A stretch of DNA of 13,585 bases, taken from NCBI GenBank assembly GCA_964561525.1, contig CAZLPY010000024.1:1-13585 (forward strand). Reading direction: 5' to 3'. The position numbers and the translations under genes are program-made. Below, piece by piece: positions 1 to 6,360 of the stretch (position 1 is its first letter; every line of letters begins with the position of its first letter). This stretch comes from CAZLPY01 sp964561525 (GTDB lineage Bacteria; Patescibacteriota; UBA1384; CAJBMM01). A model generated the notes under the pieces. It did no database searches. It was not told where the DNA came from and was given only the letters and a program-made list of their open reading frames with translations.

Positions 1-118
1 AATGCGCATTGCCTCAAACGCCCGAGCGATCGCCGATGCCTTCTCAAAAGGTGACAAGCAAGAGGCACGGCAGTTGCTAAAATCATTACAAAATGATACA
101 ATAAAACAAGAATCATGA
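1..118 (+). CDS. C-terminal end of an upstream protein, probably DNA primase (5' partial)
   Basis: An open frame enters from the left edge (codons start at base 2) and ends at TGA 116-118, giving the last 38 residues of a protein. The tail reads as one charged helix with a stretch KGDKQEARQLL. A short helical 'aE..GD.e....Ll' tail is typical of the DnaG primase C-terminus, and dnaG often lies directly before rpoD, which is the next gene, 87 bp downstream. The identification therefore rests on neighbourhood and weak tail similarity; no catalytic part of the protein is in the window. The first visible ATG is probably internal. Confidence 0.5.
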   Translation, partial: MRIASNARAIADAFSKGDKQEARQLLKSLQNDTIKQES

Positions 119-205
119 TTTTGATTGATTGAACTATCACGGCGCGATACTCATCTACAATACCTTCAAGGTGAGTCCTTGTATTTTGTTTAAAGGAGCC
201 ACGGA

Positions 206-1339
206 ATGACTAAGCGAGTTGTTAAACTAAAAGTGGAAGAGCCGCTCGATTTTCAAGAGCAATTAATTGCGTTGATCCGCAAAGGTCGCACCCACGGTTT
301 TGTGACCACTCAGGAAATGCTGCAGGCGTTTCCGTTGATTGAGGAAGACATTGCACAAGTTGATGCACTGTTTGATTATTTTTTTAAGCGCGGTATAGAG
401 GTAAAGGACACCGCTTCGGTAGGGGGTTTGCTGGAGCGCATTATTAGTCCTGAAGCAGTGAAGCGGCAAGAGCAAGAAGAGGAGCTTGATTCAATTGACT
501 TGCGCGATATCTCCGACGACTCGGTTCGGATGTATTTGCGGGAAATTGGGCGCATTCCGCTGCTTACTCCACCTGAGGAAATCAAACTAGCCAAGCAGAT
601 GGCCAGGGGCGATGAATTAGCCAAAAAGCGCCTTTCTGAGGCCAACTTGCGCCTGGTGGTTTCGATCGCCAAAAAATACATCGGCCGGGGCCTGCAACTG
701 CTCGACTTAATTCAAGAAGGCAACACAGGCCTGATGCGGGCGGTGGAAAAGTTTGATTATCGCAAAGGCTACAAGTTCTCAACCTACGCCACTTGGTGGA
801 TTCGCCAAGCCATAACTCGAGCGATCGCCGACCAAGCTCGCACCATTCGCATCCCGGTGCATATGATTGAAACCATCAACAAACTGATCCGAGTGCAGCG
901 TCAGCTGGTGCAAGACTTGGGTCGTGAGCCGTTGCCGGAGGAGATTGCGGCGGAGATGGGTATTGAAGTAGATAAAGTAGAGCATATCCTGCGTATCAGC
1001 CAGGAGACGGTTAGCTTGGAGTCGCCCGTTGGCGAAGAGGAAGATTCAAAACTAGGTGACTTTTTGGAGGATAAAGAAACGCTCAGCCCGCAGGAATCCG
1101 CTATTTATCAACTACTGCGCGGCCACGTCGACGAATTCTTAGAGAGTCTTTCCCCTAGAGAGCAAAAAATATTGCGCATGCGGTTTGGCTTAAATGAAGA
1201 GGGGAAGGCGCATACTTTGGAAGAGGTAGGCCAGGAGTTTGGCGTTACCCGTGAGCGCATTCGCCAAATTGAGGCAAAAGCACTTCAAAAGCTGAAAAAG
1301 CACGAAGAATCACATAAGCTTAAAGATTATTTGAAATAA
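206..1339 (+). CDS. rpoD: RNA polymerase primary sigma factor (sigma-70 family, RpoD)
   Basis: This 377-residue protein directs RNA polymerase to housekeeping promoters. A short region 1.1 lies at about residues 15-66. Region 1.2 (about 105-138) contains DDSVRMYLREIGRIPLLTP. Region 2 (about 143-213) contains ANLRLVVSIAKKYIGRGL, the core-binding DLIQEGN and the melting/-10 recognition block FSTYATWWIRQAI. Region 3 follows at about 214-300, and region 4 (about 315-366) contains LSPREQKILRMRFGL and the -35-recognising helix-turn-helix GVTRERIRQIEAKAL. The protein is compact: it lacks the long non-conserved insert of proteobacterial RpoD, so only a short acidic linker (residues 86-104) separates regions 1.1 and 1.2. 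The ATG follows AAAGGAG (192-198) by 7 nt. A small stem (CAAGG 167-171 with CCTTG 177-181) lies in the leader. A strong terminator follows at 1359. Confidence 0.97.
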   Translation: MTKRVVKLKVEEPLDFQEQLIALIRKGRTHGFVTTQEMLQAFPLIEEDIAQVDALFDYFFKRGIEVKDTASVGGLLERIISPEAVKRQEQEEELDSIDLRDISDDSVRMYLREIGRIPLLTPPEEIKLAKQMARGDELAKKRLSEANLRLVVSIAKKYIGRGLQLLDLIQEGNTGLMRAVEKFDYRKGYKFSTYATWWIRQAITRAIADQARTIRIPVHMIETINKLIRVQRQLVQDLGREPLPEEIAAEMGIEVDKVEHILRISQETVSLESPVGEEEDSKLGDFLEDKETLSPQESAIYQLLRGHVDEFLESLSPREQKILRMRFGLNEEGKAHTLEEVGQEFGVTRERIRQIEAKALQKLKKHEESHKLKDYLK

Positions 1340-1358
1340 AATCGTCGTTTAACTCAGC

Positions 1359-1386
1359 AAAAGAGGCCATTCGCGGGCCTCTTTTT
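1359..1386 (+). terminator. Rho-independent terminator after rpoD
   Basis: A perfect 10-bp stem, AAAAGAGGCC (1359-1368) with GGCCTCTTTT (1376-1385), encloses a 7-nt loop, and its 3' arm runs into the T tract. It lies 20 bp after the rpoD stop and ends the rpoD transcript before the promoter of the next gene. Confidence 0.9.
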
Positions 1387-1395
1387 GTGTTTTGA

Positions 1396-1424
1396 TTGAC
1401 ACATGCTTTTATTTATGGTATTAT
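1396..1424 (+). promoter_or_regulatory. Strong sigma-70 promoter of the membrane-anchored alpha-CTD gene
   Basis: TTGACA (1396-1401, perfect -35) and TATTAT (1419-1424, 5 of 6 to the -10 consensus) are separated by exactly 17 bp. The start site should fall near 1431, giving a leader of about 34 nt that carries the strong Shine-Dalgarno GGGAGGGG (1453-1460). With the terminator just upstream, the next gene is an independent and probably well-expressed unit. Confidence 0.85.
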
Positions 1425-1464
1425 GCAGCAGTCTTACGGACTTTAATTTTTCGGGAGGGGTGAA

Positions 1465-2124
1465 ATGATCGAAGTGTCACTGACCGATTTCGTCATATTC
1501 GTGGTTGTATTGATCGTGGTGTACACTGTGGTGACTTGGGGTATTCTCAAAGCGATCAACACAGATCTCAAACTCATTTTAAACAACCAGGTCATCATCG
1601 ACAAGAACGTCAAGGTAGAGGGAAGGCTGACGAGGGAGTATGCCTCGTGTATTTACCGCATACTGCGTGAAGCAATCCAGCTTGAAAAACCGACACCTGA
1701 AGTTCTCAAACGGATTGATGAGCGGGTAAGACAAGTTTTAGCTTCGGTCAATCCGAATGCTCCTGCACTGGGCAGAAAGGTCGAGATCCCGGAGAAAATC
1801 GCGCGAATGCGCATTGAAGAGCTCGATTTCTCCGTCCGAACATACAATTGCCTGAAGAGGCCGAAGGAGGAGCAAATCACGTCGAATAACGAGATTCTGT
1901 CTCCCATCACGACCGTCGGCGATCTGGCGCAATGGAGTCCGGCTGATCTGATGCAAATCAGGTACTTCGGCAAGAAGAGTCTGAGTGAAGTTCGTGAAAA
2001 GCTCAACTTCCTCGGGGTCACATTGTACAAGGATCCTTTCCCAGATGCTTGGAGGGTTCAGCCAGATTCTGAGGAGTACGAAGAGGAATTGTCGCCTCCT
2101 CTGGAAAGCGAACTTGAGCAGTGA
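1465..2124 (+). CDS. Membrane-anchored protein with an RNA polymerase alpha-CTD-like domain
   Basis: This 219-residue protein has an N-terminal hydrophobic helix (residues 8-30, followed by LKAIN), a helical/basic middle region (about 50-110) and a C-terminal domain at about 114-188 that matches the RpoA C-terminal domain. The DNA-contacting '265 determinant' residues of E. coli alpha (R265, N268, C269, G296, K298, S299, E302) have equivalents here: R125, N128 and C129 in VRTYNCLK, and G169, K171, S172 and E175 in FGKKSLSE. Between NCLK and VGDL there is an insertion of about 12 residues compared with E. coli. An acidic tail ends the protein. It has its own strong promoter, a strong Shine-Dalgarno and a terminator. 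It is not RpoA, because there is no alpha N-terminal domain. Inference: it tethers DNA or transcription factors to the membrane, or competes for UP elements. The domain call is firm; the function is unknown. Confidence 0.85.
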   Translation: MIEVSLTDFVIFVVVLIVVYTVVTWGILKAINTDLKLILNNQVIIDKNVKVEGRLTREYASCIYRILREAIQLEKPTPEVLKRIDERVRQVLASVNPNAPALGRKVEIPEKIARMRIEELDFSVRTYNCLKRPKEEQITSNNEILSPITTVGDLAQWSPADLMQIRYFGKKSLSEVREKLNFLGVTLYKDPFPDAWRVQPDSEEYEEELSPPLESELEQ

Positions 2125-2133
2125 TGCTCGCAC

Positions 2134-2176
2134 AATCAGCTCGCAGGACAAATGTCCAGCGAGCTGATATTTTTTT
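2134..2176 (+). terminator. Rho-independent terminator after the alpha-CTD protein gene
   Basis: ATCAGCTCGC (2135-2144) pairs perfectly with GCGAGCTGAT (2159-2168), and an inner GGACA/TGTCC stem (2146-2150, 2153-2157) continues the hairpin across one A-A mismatch. The hairpin is followed by a run of seven T (2170-2176). It lies 10 bp after the stop. Confidence 0.92.
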
Positions 2177-2249
2177 ATCCAGATGCTAACTTTTAGACTA
2201 TTATTGAGGTCACATCTAAGCAACTCATACGTCCGAGTTGTTTGGGAAG

Positions 2250-3620
2250 TTAGTACGCGGTAGAGGGTGGCATGGTAGCGTCGTCGCCGCGGTTATACAT
2301 GATGGCTTTGTCGTCAAAGGTGCTCACTTGGGCGGCAGTTTTGCCTGGGAAAACCTCTACTTTTAATTTATGTGCAGCCAAAATCTGCACCAGCATGGTG
2401 CCTTGTACTGTGCTGCCATTGACTGCTTTGAGTGGAGAAACAAGCTCATTCTGCCAGCGCTGCCCATCTGGTTTATCGACTTCTTGAGATACTAATTCAT
2501 ATTTCACTAGGCCGCTGGAAGCATCAACTGTGGCTGGGTCAGGCGCATTGCCTTTAATGCCAAACTGAATCGCGCCTGACGCTCCGGCTGCCCCAGGATC
2601 AGGATTGCCTTTATCTAAACTAGAGCCGTTGTAGCTACCAAGCGAGACCATATACGCGCCCGGATCAACGAAATTAGGTGCAAAGCTTAAATGCCCACCC
2701 CAATAATCTGGTTTGCTTGGGTTAGTGGCTCGGCTACCGTAATAACCATCGGTTCCTTCTTGAAACCACGTGCCAATTAATTTACCTTCTTGATCGTAAT
2801 CAATTTTGCCATCGATTGGCTCGGTCTTTCGCACATATTTGGCGATGGTGGCATCTTTAATATCAGCCTTTAGATACTTAGTAGTTGGTGCGGTAAACAC
2901 TTTCCAACCCTCCGCGTTATCATATGCTTTGCGAACTAGGAGGCCAGCAAGCGGATTTTGGCTCAAATCCCACACCGCAAAATCCAAAGTTTGTCCCCCA
3001 ATGTAGCCAATCACCTCACCTTGCTTAACCTCAACATCACCCCTCGGCTCCGGATTCATTGGAGTCCAGTCGCTTCCGAGCTTTGCCTTGAATGAATCGC
3101 TCAGGCTGGTCACCAAATCAACGTAGGTTAAAAAGCTACAGCTATGAACAAACACTAGGCGATATTCATCGCTCGATGGCACATCTACCGAATGCAACGG
3201 CGTATTATATTTGCTGCCACGATGCTCGATATCGGCAACGCGCGCATCAGCCGGCGCCACCACTTCATAGGTATCGCGCACCGCATGGATGTCTAAGCCG
3301 TTATAGTACTGATGATCGATCGGGGTAACGTGCCCACCCACCATTAAACCATACGGCAAAATAGAACTCACTTGATCCAGCTTCATTGGGGGGATAATCG
3401 GCACACTTCCTACCCCGCTACAAGAATTGTTGGTCATTTGTGCCGAGGCTGCTTTGTCGTAATCACCAGCGGGCAGCGCACTAGATCCTGGAACAGTAGT
3501 CGAGGTGTCCGGTGATGTTAGGCTGTTGTTCGATTTCCCACGGTTCATTACCTTAACCGCAGCGACGGTGCTAAACCCGAGTAGTACTAATACCCCACCA
3601 ATAATCACATATTTTTTCAA
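2250..3620 (-). CDS. Signal-anchored exported protein with degenerate M23-like (beta-barrel) domain
   Basis: This is a 456-residue protein read from a TTG start at 3620-3618, chosen because AAGGAG lies 8 nt upstream and the protein then opens with MKKYVIIGGVLVLLG, a clean signal anchor (residues 4-24). A longer frame exists to 3668 but begins before the Shine-Dalgarno. After a Ser/Thr-rich spacer (29-60), residues about 95-220 look like an M23/lysostaphin-type duplicated hybrid fold: TPIDHQYYNGLDIH, then YEVVAPADARV, then VKQGEVIGYIGGQTLDFAVWD. Where active M23 enzymes have the C-terminal HxH motif this protein has TLDF, so zinc peptidase activity is unlikely. The C-terminal half (230-456) is unassigned and probably extracytoplasmic. 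It resembles environmental proteins annotated 'M23 family'. Role inferred: structural or binding envelope protein. Confidence 0.75.
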   Translation of the reverse strand: MKKYVIIGGVLVLLGFSTVAAVKVMNRGKSNNSLTSPDTSTTVPGSSALPAGDYDKAASAQMTNNSCSGVGSVPIIPPMKLDQVSSILPYGLMVGGHVTPIDHQYYNGLDIHAVRDTYEVVAPADARVADIEHRGSKYNTPLHSVDVPSSDEYRLVFVHSCSFLTYVDLVTSLSDSFKAKLGSDWTPMNPEPRGDVEVKQGEVIGYIGGQTLDFAVWDLSQNPLAGLLVRKAYDNAEGWKVFTAPTTKYLKADIKDATIAKYVRKTEPIDGKIDYDQEGKLIGTWFQEGTDGYYGSRATNPSKPDYWGGHLSFAPNFVDPGAYMVSLGSYNGSSLDKGNPDPGAAGASGAIQFGIKGNAPDPATVDASSGLVKYELVSQEVDKPDGQRWQNELVSPLKAVNGSTVQGTMLVQILAAHKLKVEVFPGKTAAQVSTFDDKAIMYNRGDDATMPPSTAY

Positions 3621-3628
3621 CTGAGCGC

Positions 3629-3634
3629 TCCTTA
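3629..3634 (-). promoter_or_regulatory. Shine-Dalgarno fixing the TTG start of the 2250-3620 gene
   Basis: On the minus strand AAGGAG lies 8 nt before TTG 3620-3618. It decides for the TTG start over the upstream in-frame ATG at 3668, which would place the ribosome site inside the coding region and add 16 residues before the signal anchor. Confidence 0.8.
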
Positions 3635-3649
3635 TTATTATTGTGACGC

Positions 3650-3671
3650 AAATTGCAAAACACTGCAATTT
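3650..3671. repeat. Perfect inverted repeat in the divergent intergenic region (possible operator)
   Basis: AAATTGCA (3650-3657) and TGCAATTT (3664-3671) are perfect 8-bp inverted arms around a 6-bp centre. The site lies between the divergent M23-like gene (start 3620) and the DUF2061 gene (start 3716), just upstream of the latter's putative -35. There is no T tract, so a dimeric-regulator site is more likely than a terminator. Regulator unknown. Confidence 0.45.
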
Positions 3672-3680
3672 CTTTGATGA

Positions 3681-3709
3681 TTGTAAAGCTTCTCAGGATC
3701 ATCTAGACT
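3681..3709 (+). promoter_or_regulatory. Putative leaderless promoter of the DUF2061-DUF1003 pair
   Basis: TTGTAA (3681-3686), 17 bp, TAGACT (3704-3709), then 6 nt to the ATG at 3716. No Shine-Dalgarno precedes the ATG. Transcription from this -10 would begin at or next to the A of the start codon. Both hexamers are 4 of 6 to consensus, so this rests partly on the same geometry recurring at other genes here. Confidence 0.5.
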
Positions 3710-3715
3710 AATTTC

Positions 3716-3976
3716 ATGCAAACGTTACGGGTACCAACGGAAGGATGGAAGCGCTCGCTGACCAAAGCGATAAGCTATCGCATCACCATCATCATTTTAG
3801 ACTTCAGCGTAGTGTATCTGCTAACCAAGCGCTACGATGTTGCTCTCGGATTTATGGCGGTCAGTAACATCTATACTACCGTGGCCTATTACGTACATGA
3901 GAGAGTGTGGAGTAACATTGGTTGGGGTAGGAATAATACCGATTCAAGCGAAAGTGTTGCAGCAAAACAAGCGTGA
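3716..3976 (+). CDS. DUF2061 family small membrane protein
   Basis: This 86-residue protein matches DUF2061: a basic N-terminus with KAISYRI, two hydrophobic helices (about residues 24-38 and 41-59) and the family hallmark YYVHERVWSNIGWG at 58-71. The function of DUF2061 proteins is not established; they are small inner-membrane proteins. The C-terminal tail is polar. The ATG has no Shine-Dalgarno but has a well-placed -10-like element. The DUF1003 gene begins 19 bp after the stop, so the two are probably co-transcribed. The pair points divergently away from the M23-like gene. Confidence 0.85.
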   Translation: MQTLRVPTEGWKRSLTKAISYRITIIILDFSVVYLLTKRYDVALGFMAVSNIYTTVAYYVHERVWSNIGWGRNNTDSSESVAAKQA

Positions 3977-3995
3977 AAGCAATTTTAGGTTTACC

Positions 3996-4436
3996 ATGGA
4001 ACAGCCAGTGTTTGAGCGGCACAAGCCGCAGAATGTCAATAAAAAACATCAAAGTGGCCTAGGGGCGCAAGACCGCATTGCCCTCACTATTACAACAGCC
4101 ATTGGCACGATGTACGCGGTGTACTTTTTTGGCTTATTTTTGGCGGGCTGGATGTTGTGGCAAACACTGTTTGATCATGCTCCGTTCGATCCTTATCCTT
4201 TTGCCTTCTTACTATTCTTAGGCAACATCGTACAACTGTTACTGATGCCGCTCATTATGGTGGGGCAAAACATTCAAAATAGACATGCCGAAATTCGGGC
4301 CGATGAAGAATATCAAACTACTACTTCGAGTTATCACGATATCGAGCGCATCTTGGCGCATCTGGACCAGCAAGATCGCCAATTACTAGAGCAAACCAAG
4401 TTACTAGAGCAACTTATTTCGAAAAAATCGGGGTAG
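3996..4436 (+). CDS. DUF1003 family membrane protein
   Basis: This 146-residue protein has the DUF1003 signature: an N-terminal cytoplasmic part, a first helix (about residues 32-54), the motif FDPYPFAFLLFLGNIVQLL (63-81), a second helix, then GQNIQNRH and DEEYQ. A C-terminal helix rich in Asp/Gln/Leu (DQQDRQLLEQTKLLEQLI) probably forms a coiled coil. DUF1003 proteins are two-helix membrane proteins of unknown function. ATG 3996 was chosen because translation from there gives the normal family length; the frame is open further upstream but only as a shadow across the DUF2061 gene. The ribosome site is weak, which fits coupling to the upstream gene. It ends 3 bp before the convergent YggT-like gene. 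Confidence 0.88.
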   Translation: MEQPVFERHKPQNVNKKHQSGLGAQDRIALTITTAIGTMYAVYFFGLFLAGWMLWQTLFDHAPFDPYPFAFLLFLGNIVQLLLMPLIMVGQNIQNRHAEIRADEEYQTTTSSYHDIERILAHLDQQDRQLLEQTKLLEQLISKKSG

Positions 4437-4451
4437 CGATTAAACTTTTTT
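4422..4451. terminator. Probable shared bidirectional terminator between convergent genes
   Basis: AATCG (4426-4430) and CGATT (4437-4441) form a 5-bp stem over a 6-nt loop. The minus strand gives CGATT followed at once by TTTT; the plus strand gives the stem, AAAC, then TTTTTT (4446-4451). The stop codons of both convergent genes lie inside or next to the hairpin. The stem is short, so efficiency is uncertain. Confidence 0.45.
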
Positions 4452-4856
4452 GCTTGTAGCTGGCCTGGTTAGTAAATCGATCAAACGGGCAATTGCCCAT
4501 CCAATCAGTGCGTAGACAACGATTGCCACTACCCCCGCCATATCAAAGTATGATCCTTCAACCGAAGGATTGGCAAAAATTCCTCTAAATGGGGCCACTA
4601 ACACACCGGTAACGCTATAAAGGAGGTCGGCGAAACCAACTGCCCGCGCTCCAAATAAGTGAAAAACGATCCGCAACAACAGTAACAGATCAATAATCCC
4701 CACTACGTACCAAATCCAGGCATTTCCTCTGTCGGACTGCGCATCTTTCATTTCGGCTTGCGTAGGTGCTTGAACAGTGGTTGCCGTCTGACTTGTCGCT
4801 TCGTCCGCAGGGCCGGTAGTGGTTGCGGTAACCTCTTTTTCAATTTCGACAGGCAT
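4440..4856 (-). CDS. YggT-like small membrane protein with disordered N-terminus
   Basis: This 138-residue protein has a polar, Thr/Ala-rich N-terminal third (residues 1-43, probably disordered and cytoplasmic) followed by a YggT-like region: helix at about 45-66 (WIWYVVGIIDLLLLLRIVF), then GVLVAPFRGIF (85-95) and a final helix (about 104-124) before ARLIDLLTRP. The PFRGIF motif followed by 'FDMAGVVAIVVYALI' fits the half-repeat of YggT proteins, which have been linked to envelope integrity and cell division in some bacteria. The start is supported by GAAAGGA 7 nt upstream. It is convergent with the DUF1003 gene. A palindrome at 4881-4907 lies 25 bp upstream of the start. Confidence 0.75.
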   Translation of the reverse strand: MPVEIEKEVTATTTGPADEATSQTATTVQAPTQAEMKDAQSDRGNAWIWYVVGIIDLLLLLRIVFHLFGARAVGFADLLYSVTGVLVAPFRGIFANPSVEGSYFDMAGVVAIVVYALIGWAIARLIDLLTRPATSKKV

Positions 4857-4880
4857 GATTCATTCCTTTCATTTTATCGC

Positions 4881-4907
4881 TCATATAATCAACTTATACT
4901 TATATGA
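4881..4907. repeat. Perfect inverted repeat upstream of the YggT-like gene (possible operator)
   Basis: TCATATAA (4881-4888) and TTATATGA (4900-4907) are perfect 8-bp inverted arms with an 11-bp AT-rich spacer, giving arm centres 19 bp apart, close to two helical turns. It lies in the 84-bp gap upstream of the minus-strand YggT-like gene, where its promoter should be. No T tract follows, so a regulator site is more likely than a terminator. Confidence 0.45.
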
Positions 4908-4940
4908 TCACTTGTAAAGTTTAGTGACTGATAGCGGTTA

Positions 4941-5729
4941 CTAGCCGTTCACCGGCCCGTTTACAAAACAGCCGGGTGATACAGAATGGACGTCGTCATA
5001 TAAATTGGGCATGCCGAGATAATTCTCCCATGCTTTGTGCAACGCAGTAATTTTCTTTTGCACATCTGCCTTAATTGATGGGTCTAAGTAAGCAAAGGGG
5101 CAGATGTGCTGGGCTTGACCGCCCACCGTGGGATGCAGGATGCCGATTTCCACAATGCCAAAACCGGGATGATATTCCGAGCTATGCGGGCTCACATCGG
5201 CAATGATTTGCCCACCTACTACGGTATCTCCTTTTTTAACGATGGGATTCGAAACATGCTCGGTTTCGTATATATAAGAAGCGTTCTCCCCTCGGGCGAC
5301 CCAAATGGTTGAGTCATTTGAATATAATGTTTGCACATTAATTACCACGCCATCTACCAGGGCATGCACTTTGGTGCCAAGCGGCAGCACAAATACCGGC
5401 TGCACGTTTGTTTTGGTGGGATCATTTGGTGAGCGCGGGTCCTGAGTGCCAAAATCGGCCCAAATTAAGTGAAAGTTACTTCCTAAATCGTGGTCTTCGT
5501 GATTAAATACCATATCACCGGCATGGTTAGTTTTGGCATCGTAATAATCCAAATTAAAGCCAATTGATTTTAACAGCAGCGGTGAGTCATCAGTGCTAGC
5601 GGATGACTGGCTCGTTTGATTGGTTGATACAATCGTTGTATGTGCTTTATGAGCAATAGCATAGCCAAAACCAATTGCGATCAATACAACAATCGCTGCT
5701 GCAAAATACATTATTCGTTTTGAAGTCAT
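4941..5729 (-). CDS. Signal-anchored protein with degenerate M23-like domain and Cys-Pro C-terminal motif
   Basis: This 262-residue protein has an N-terminal membrane anchor (residues 7-26) and a Ser/Thr linker. Residues about 112-182 have the pattern of an M23/biotinyl-hybrid beta fold: VFVLPLGTKVHALVDGVVINV, then a strand pair, then VKKGDTVVGGQIIADVSP. The position of the terminal HxH strand is taken by FGIVEIGI, with no zinc ligands, so it is not expected to be a peptidase. The C-terminus has CPFAYLDPS (210-218), a long helix and PNLYDD, shared with the protein at 6361-7023 (CPLTYFDASS and FPNICSN). The ATG has no Shine-Dalgarno; it is preceded by TTGACT-N17-CATAGT-N6, a promoter that would give a leaderless mRNA. 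The fold is inferred; the function is unknown. Confidence 0.75.
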   Translation of the reverse strand: MTSKRIMYFAAAIVVLIAIGFGYAIAHKAHTTIVSTNQTSQSSASTDDSPLLLKSIGFNLDYYDAKTNHAGDMVFNHEDHDLGSNFHLIWADFGTQDPRSPNDPTKTNVQPVFVLPLGTKVHALVDGVVINVQTLYSNDSTIWVARGENASYIYETEHVSNPIVKKGDTVVGGQIIADVSPHSSEYHPGFGIVEIGILHPTVGGQAQHICPFAYLDPSIKADVQKKITALHKAWENYLGMPNLYDDVHSVSPGCFVNGPVNG

Positions 5730-5730
5730 G

Positions 5731-5757
5731 TATGTACTATGAAATTATGTAGTATGA
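5731..5757. repeat. 12-bp direct repeat over the promoter of the 4941-5729 gene
   Basis: TATGTACTATGA (5731-5742) and TATGTAGTATGA (5746-5757) match at 11 of 12 bases with a 15-bp period. Read on the minus strand, each copy contains a CATA[C/G]T hexamer, and the proximal one is the putative -10 of the leaderless promoter. The repeat may be a regulator site or a duplicated -10 region. Confidence 0.4.
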
Positions 5758-5764
5758 TAGTCAA
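5736..5764 (-). promoter_or_regulatory. Leaderless-type promoter of the 4941-5729 gene
   Basis: On the minus strand: TTGACT (5764-5759, 5 of 6 to the -35 consensus), 17 bp, CATAGT (5741-5736), then exactly 6 nt to ATG 5729. The -35 overlaps the TGA stop of the upstream gene at 5763-5761, so the gene has its own promoter although only 31 bp separate the two genes. No Shine-Dalgarno is present. Confidence 0.65.
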
Positions 5765-6345
5765 TTAAGACCGAGCTTCTTTCGATATACCGCGAACAGC
5801 AGCAGGGTATTAGCGATTACTAAATAGATCTGAAAGGCAGAGTTTTGGATATCCAATTGTGGGATTGAGGGTAAAATAAGCAAAACACCGATGAAACTAG
5901 CTATGTACGTCACGCCAGTCTCGGTTTCGGGATGATTCCAGGCTTTGACGATTGTGGGGAGCGAGGCAAAGCCATCTCCAATCGCAGCAAACAAAATAGC
6001 CAACAATGGCTGATCTACTACTAGCCACAGAACGAGGGCTATTGCGGCACAGGCACCGCACAACAAATCAAAAGCAGTTACCTTCCAGTAGCTTTTGGGA
6101 CTGAAAAAAGAGACGGTTAATACAATCAAGGGCAAAAACCCGGCTAGAAAAATGCGAACAGTTGCCCATGGGTCGGCGTGAACTGAGAGTGCGGCAAAAG
6201 TACCGATCAGCGGTGCGAGTGCCCACATTGACCATGACACCCTATTCGGTTTAGTCTTACCAGAGATAGTATCGCGAATATAAGCGGTAGAGCCACCGAT
6301 ACCGATAAGGACGCTAATTACGACTAAAATGTGAGGGATGGTCAT
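5761..6345 (-). CDS. Seven-helix integral membrane protein, family not identified
   Basis: This 194-residue protein is almost wholly hydrophobic, with about seven predicted helices (near residues 5-24, 38-56, 61-80, 88-108, 112-130, 143-160 and 168-188). The first half contains KTKPNRVSWSMWALAPLIG and the second half GDGFASLPTIVKAWNHPETE. This loosely symmetrical arrangement of a helix-breaking Pro and a Trp in each half recalls PQ-loop/SWEET-type 3+1+3 transporters, but I do not see a clear PQ dipeptide, so this is only a suggestion. It lies 15 bp downstream of the 6361-7023 gene on the same strand and is probably co-transcribed with it. No convincing Shine-Dalgarno precedes the ATG. Confidence 0.7.
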   Translation of the reverse strand: MTIPHILVVISVLIGIGGSTAYIRDTISGKTKPNRVSWSMWALAPLIGTFAALSVHADPWATVRIFLAGFLPLIVLTVSFFSPKSYWKVTAFDLLCGACAAIALVLWLVVDQPLLAILFAAIGDGFASLPTIVKAWNHPETETGVTYIASFIGVLLILPSIPQLDIQNSAFQIYLVIANTLLLFAVYRKKLGLN

Positions 6346-6360
6346 GCAATTCTCATATGC

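Noticed and set aside
27..830. Two copies of GCGATCGCC (HIP1-like octamer) at 27 and 821
   Set aside because: Both encode the same peptide motif RAIAD in two proteins; two copies are explained by codon coincidence and do not indicate a cyanobacterium.
116..2124. Possible UGA recoding (Gracilibacteria/Absconditabacteria type)
   Set aside because: UGA ends the dnaG-like tail, the alpha-CTD protein gene, the DUF2061 gene and the seven-helix gene at sensible places, so the code looks standard.
1738..2223. 161-codon minus-strand open frame opposite the alpha-CTD protein gene
   Set aside because: Shadow of the plus-strand gene; it crosses the terminator, has no ribosome site and no recognisable protein features.
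3117..3150. Peptide CSFLTYVD in the 2250-3620 protein resembling the CP..YxD motif of its two paralogues
   Set aside because: It lies in the middle of the beta core and not in a C-terminal tail, so it is not a homologous position.
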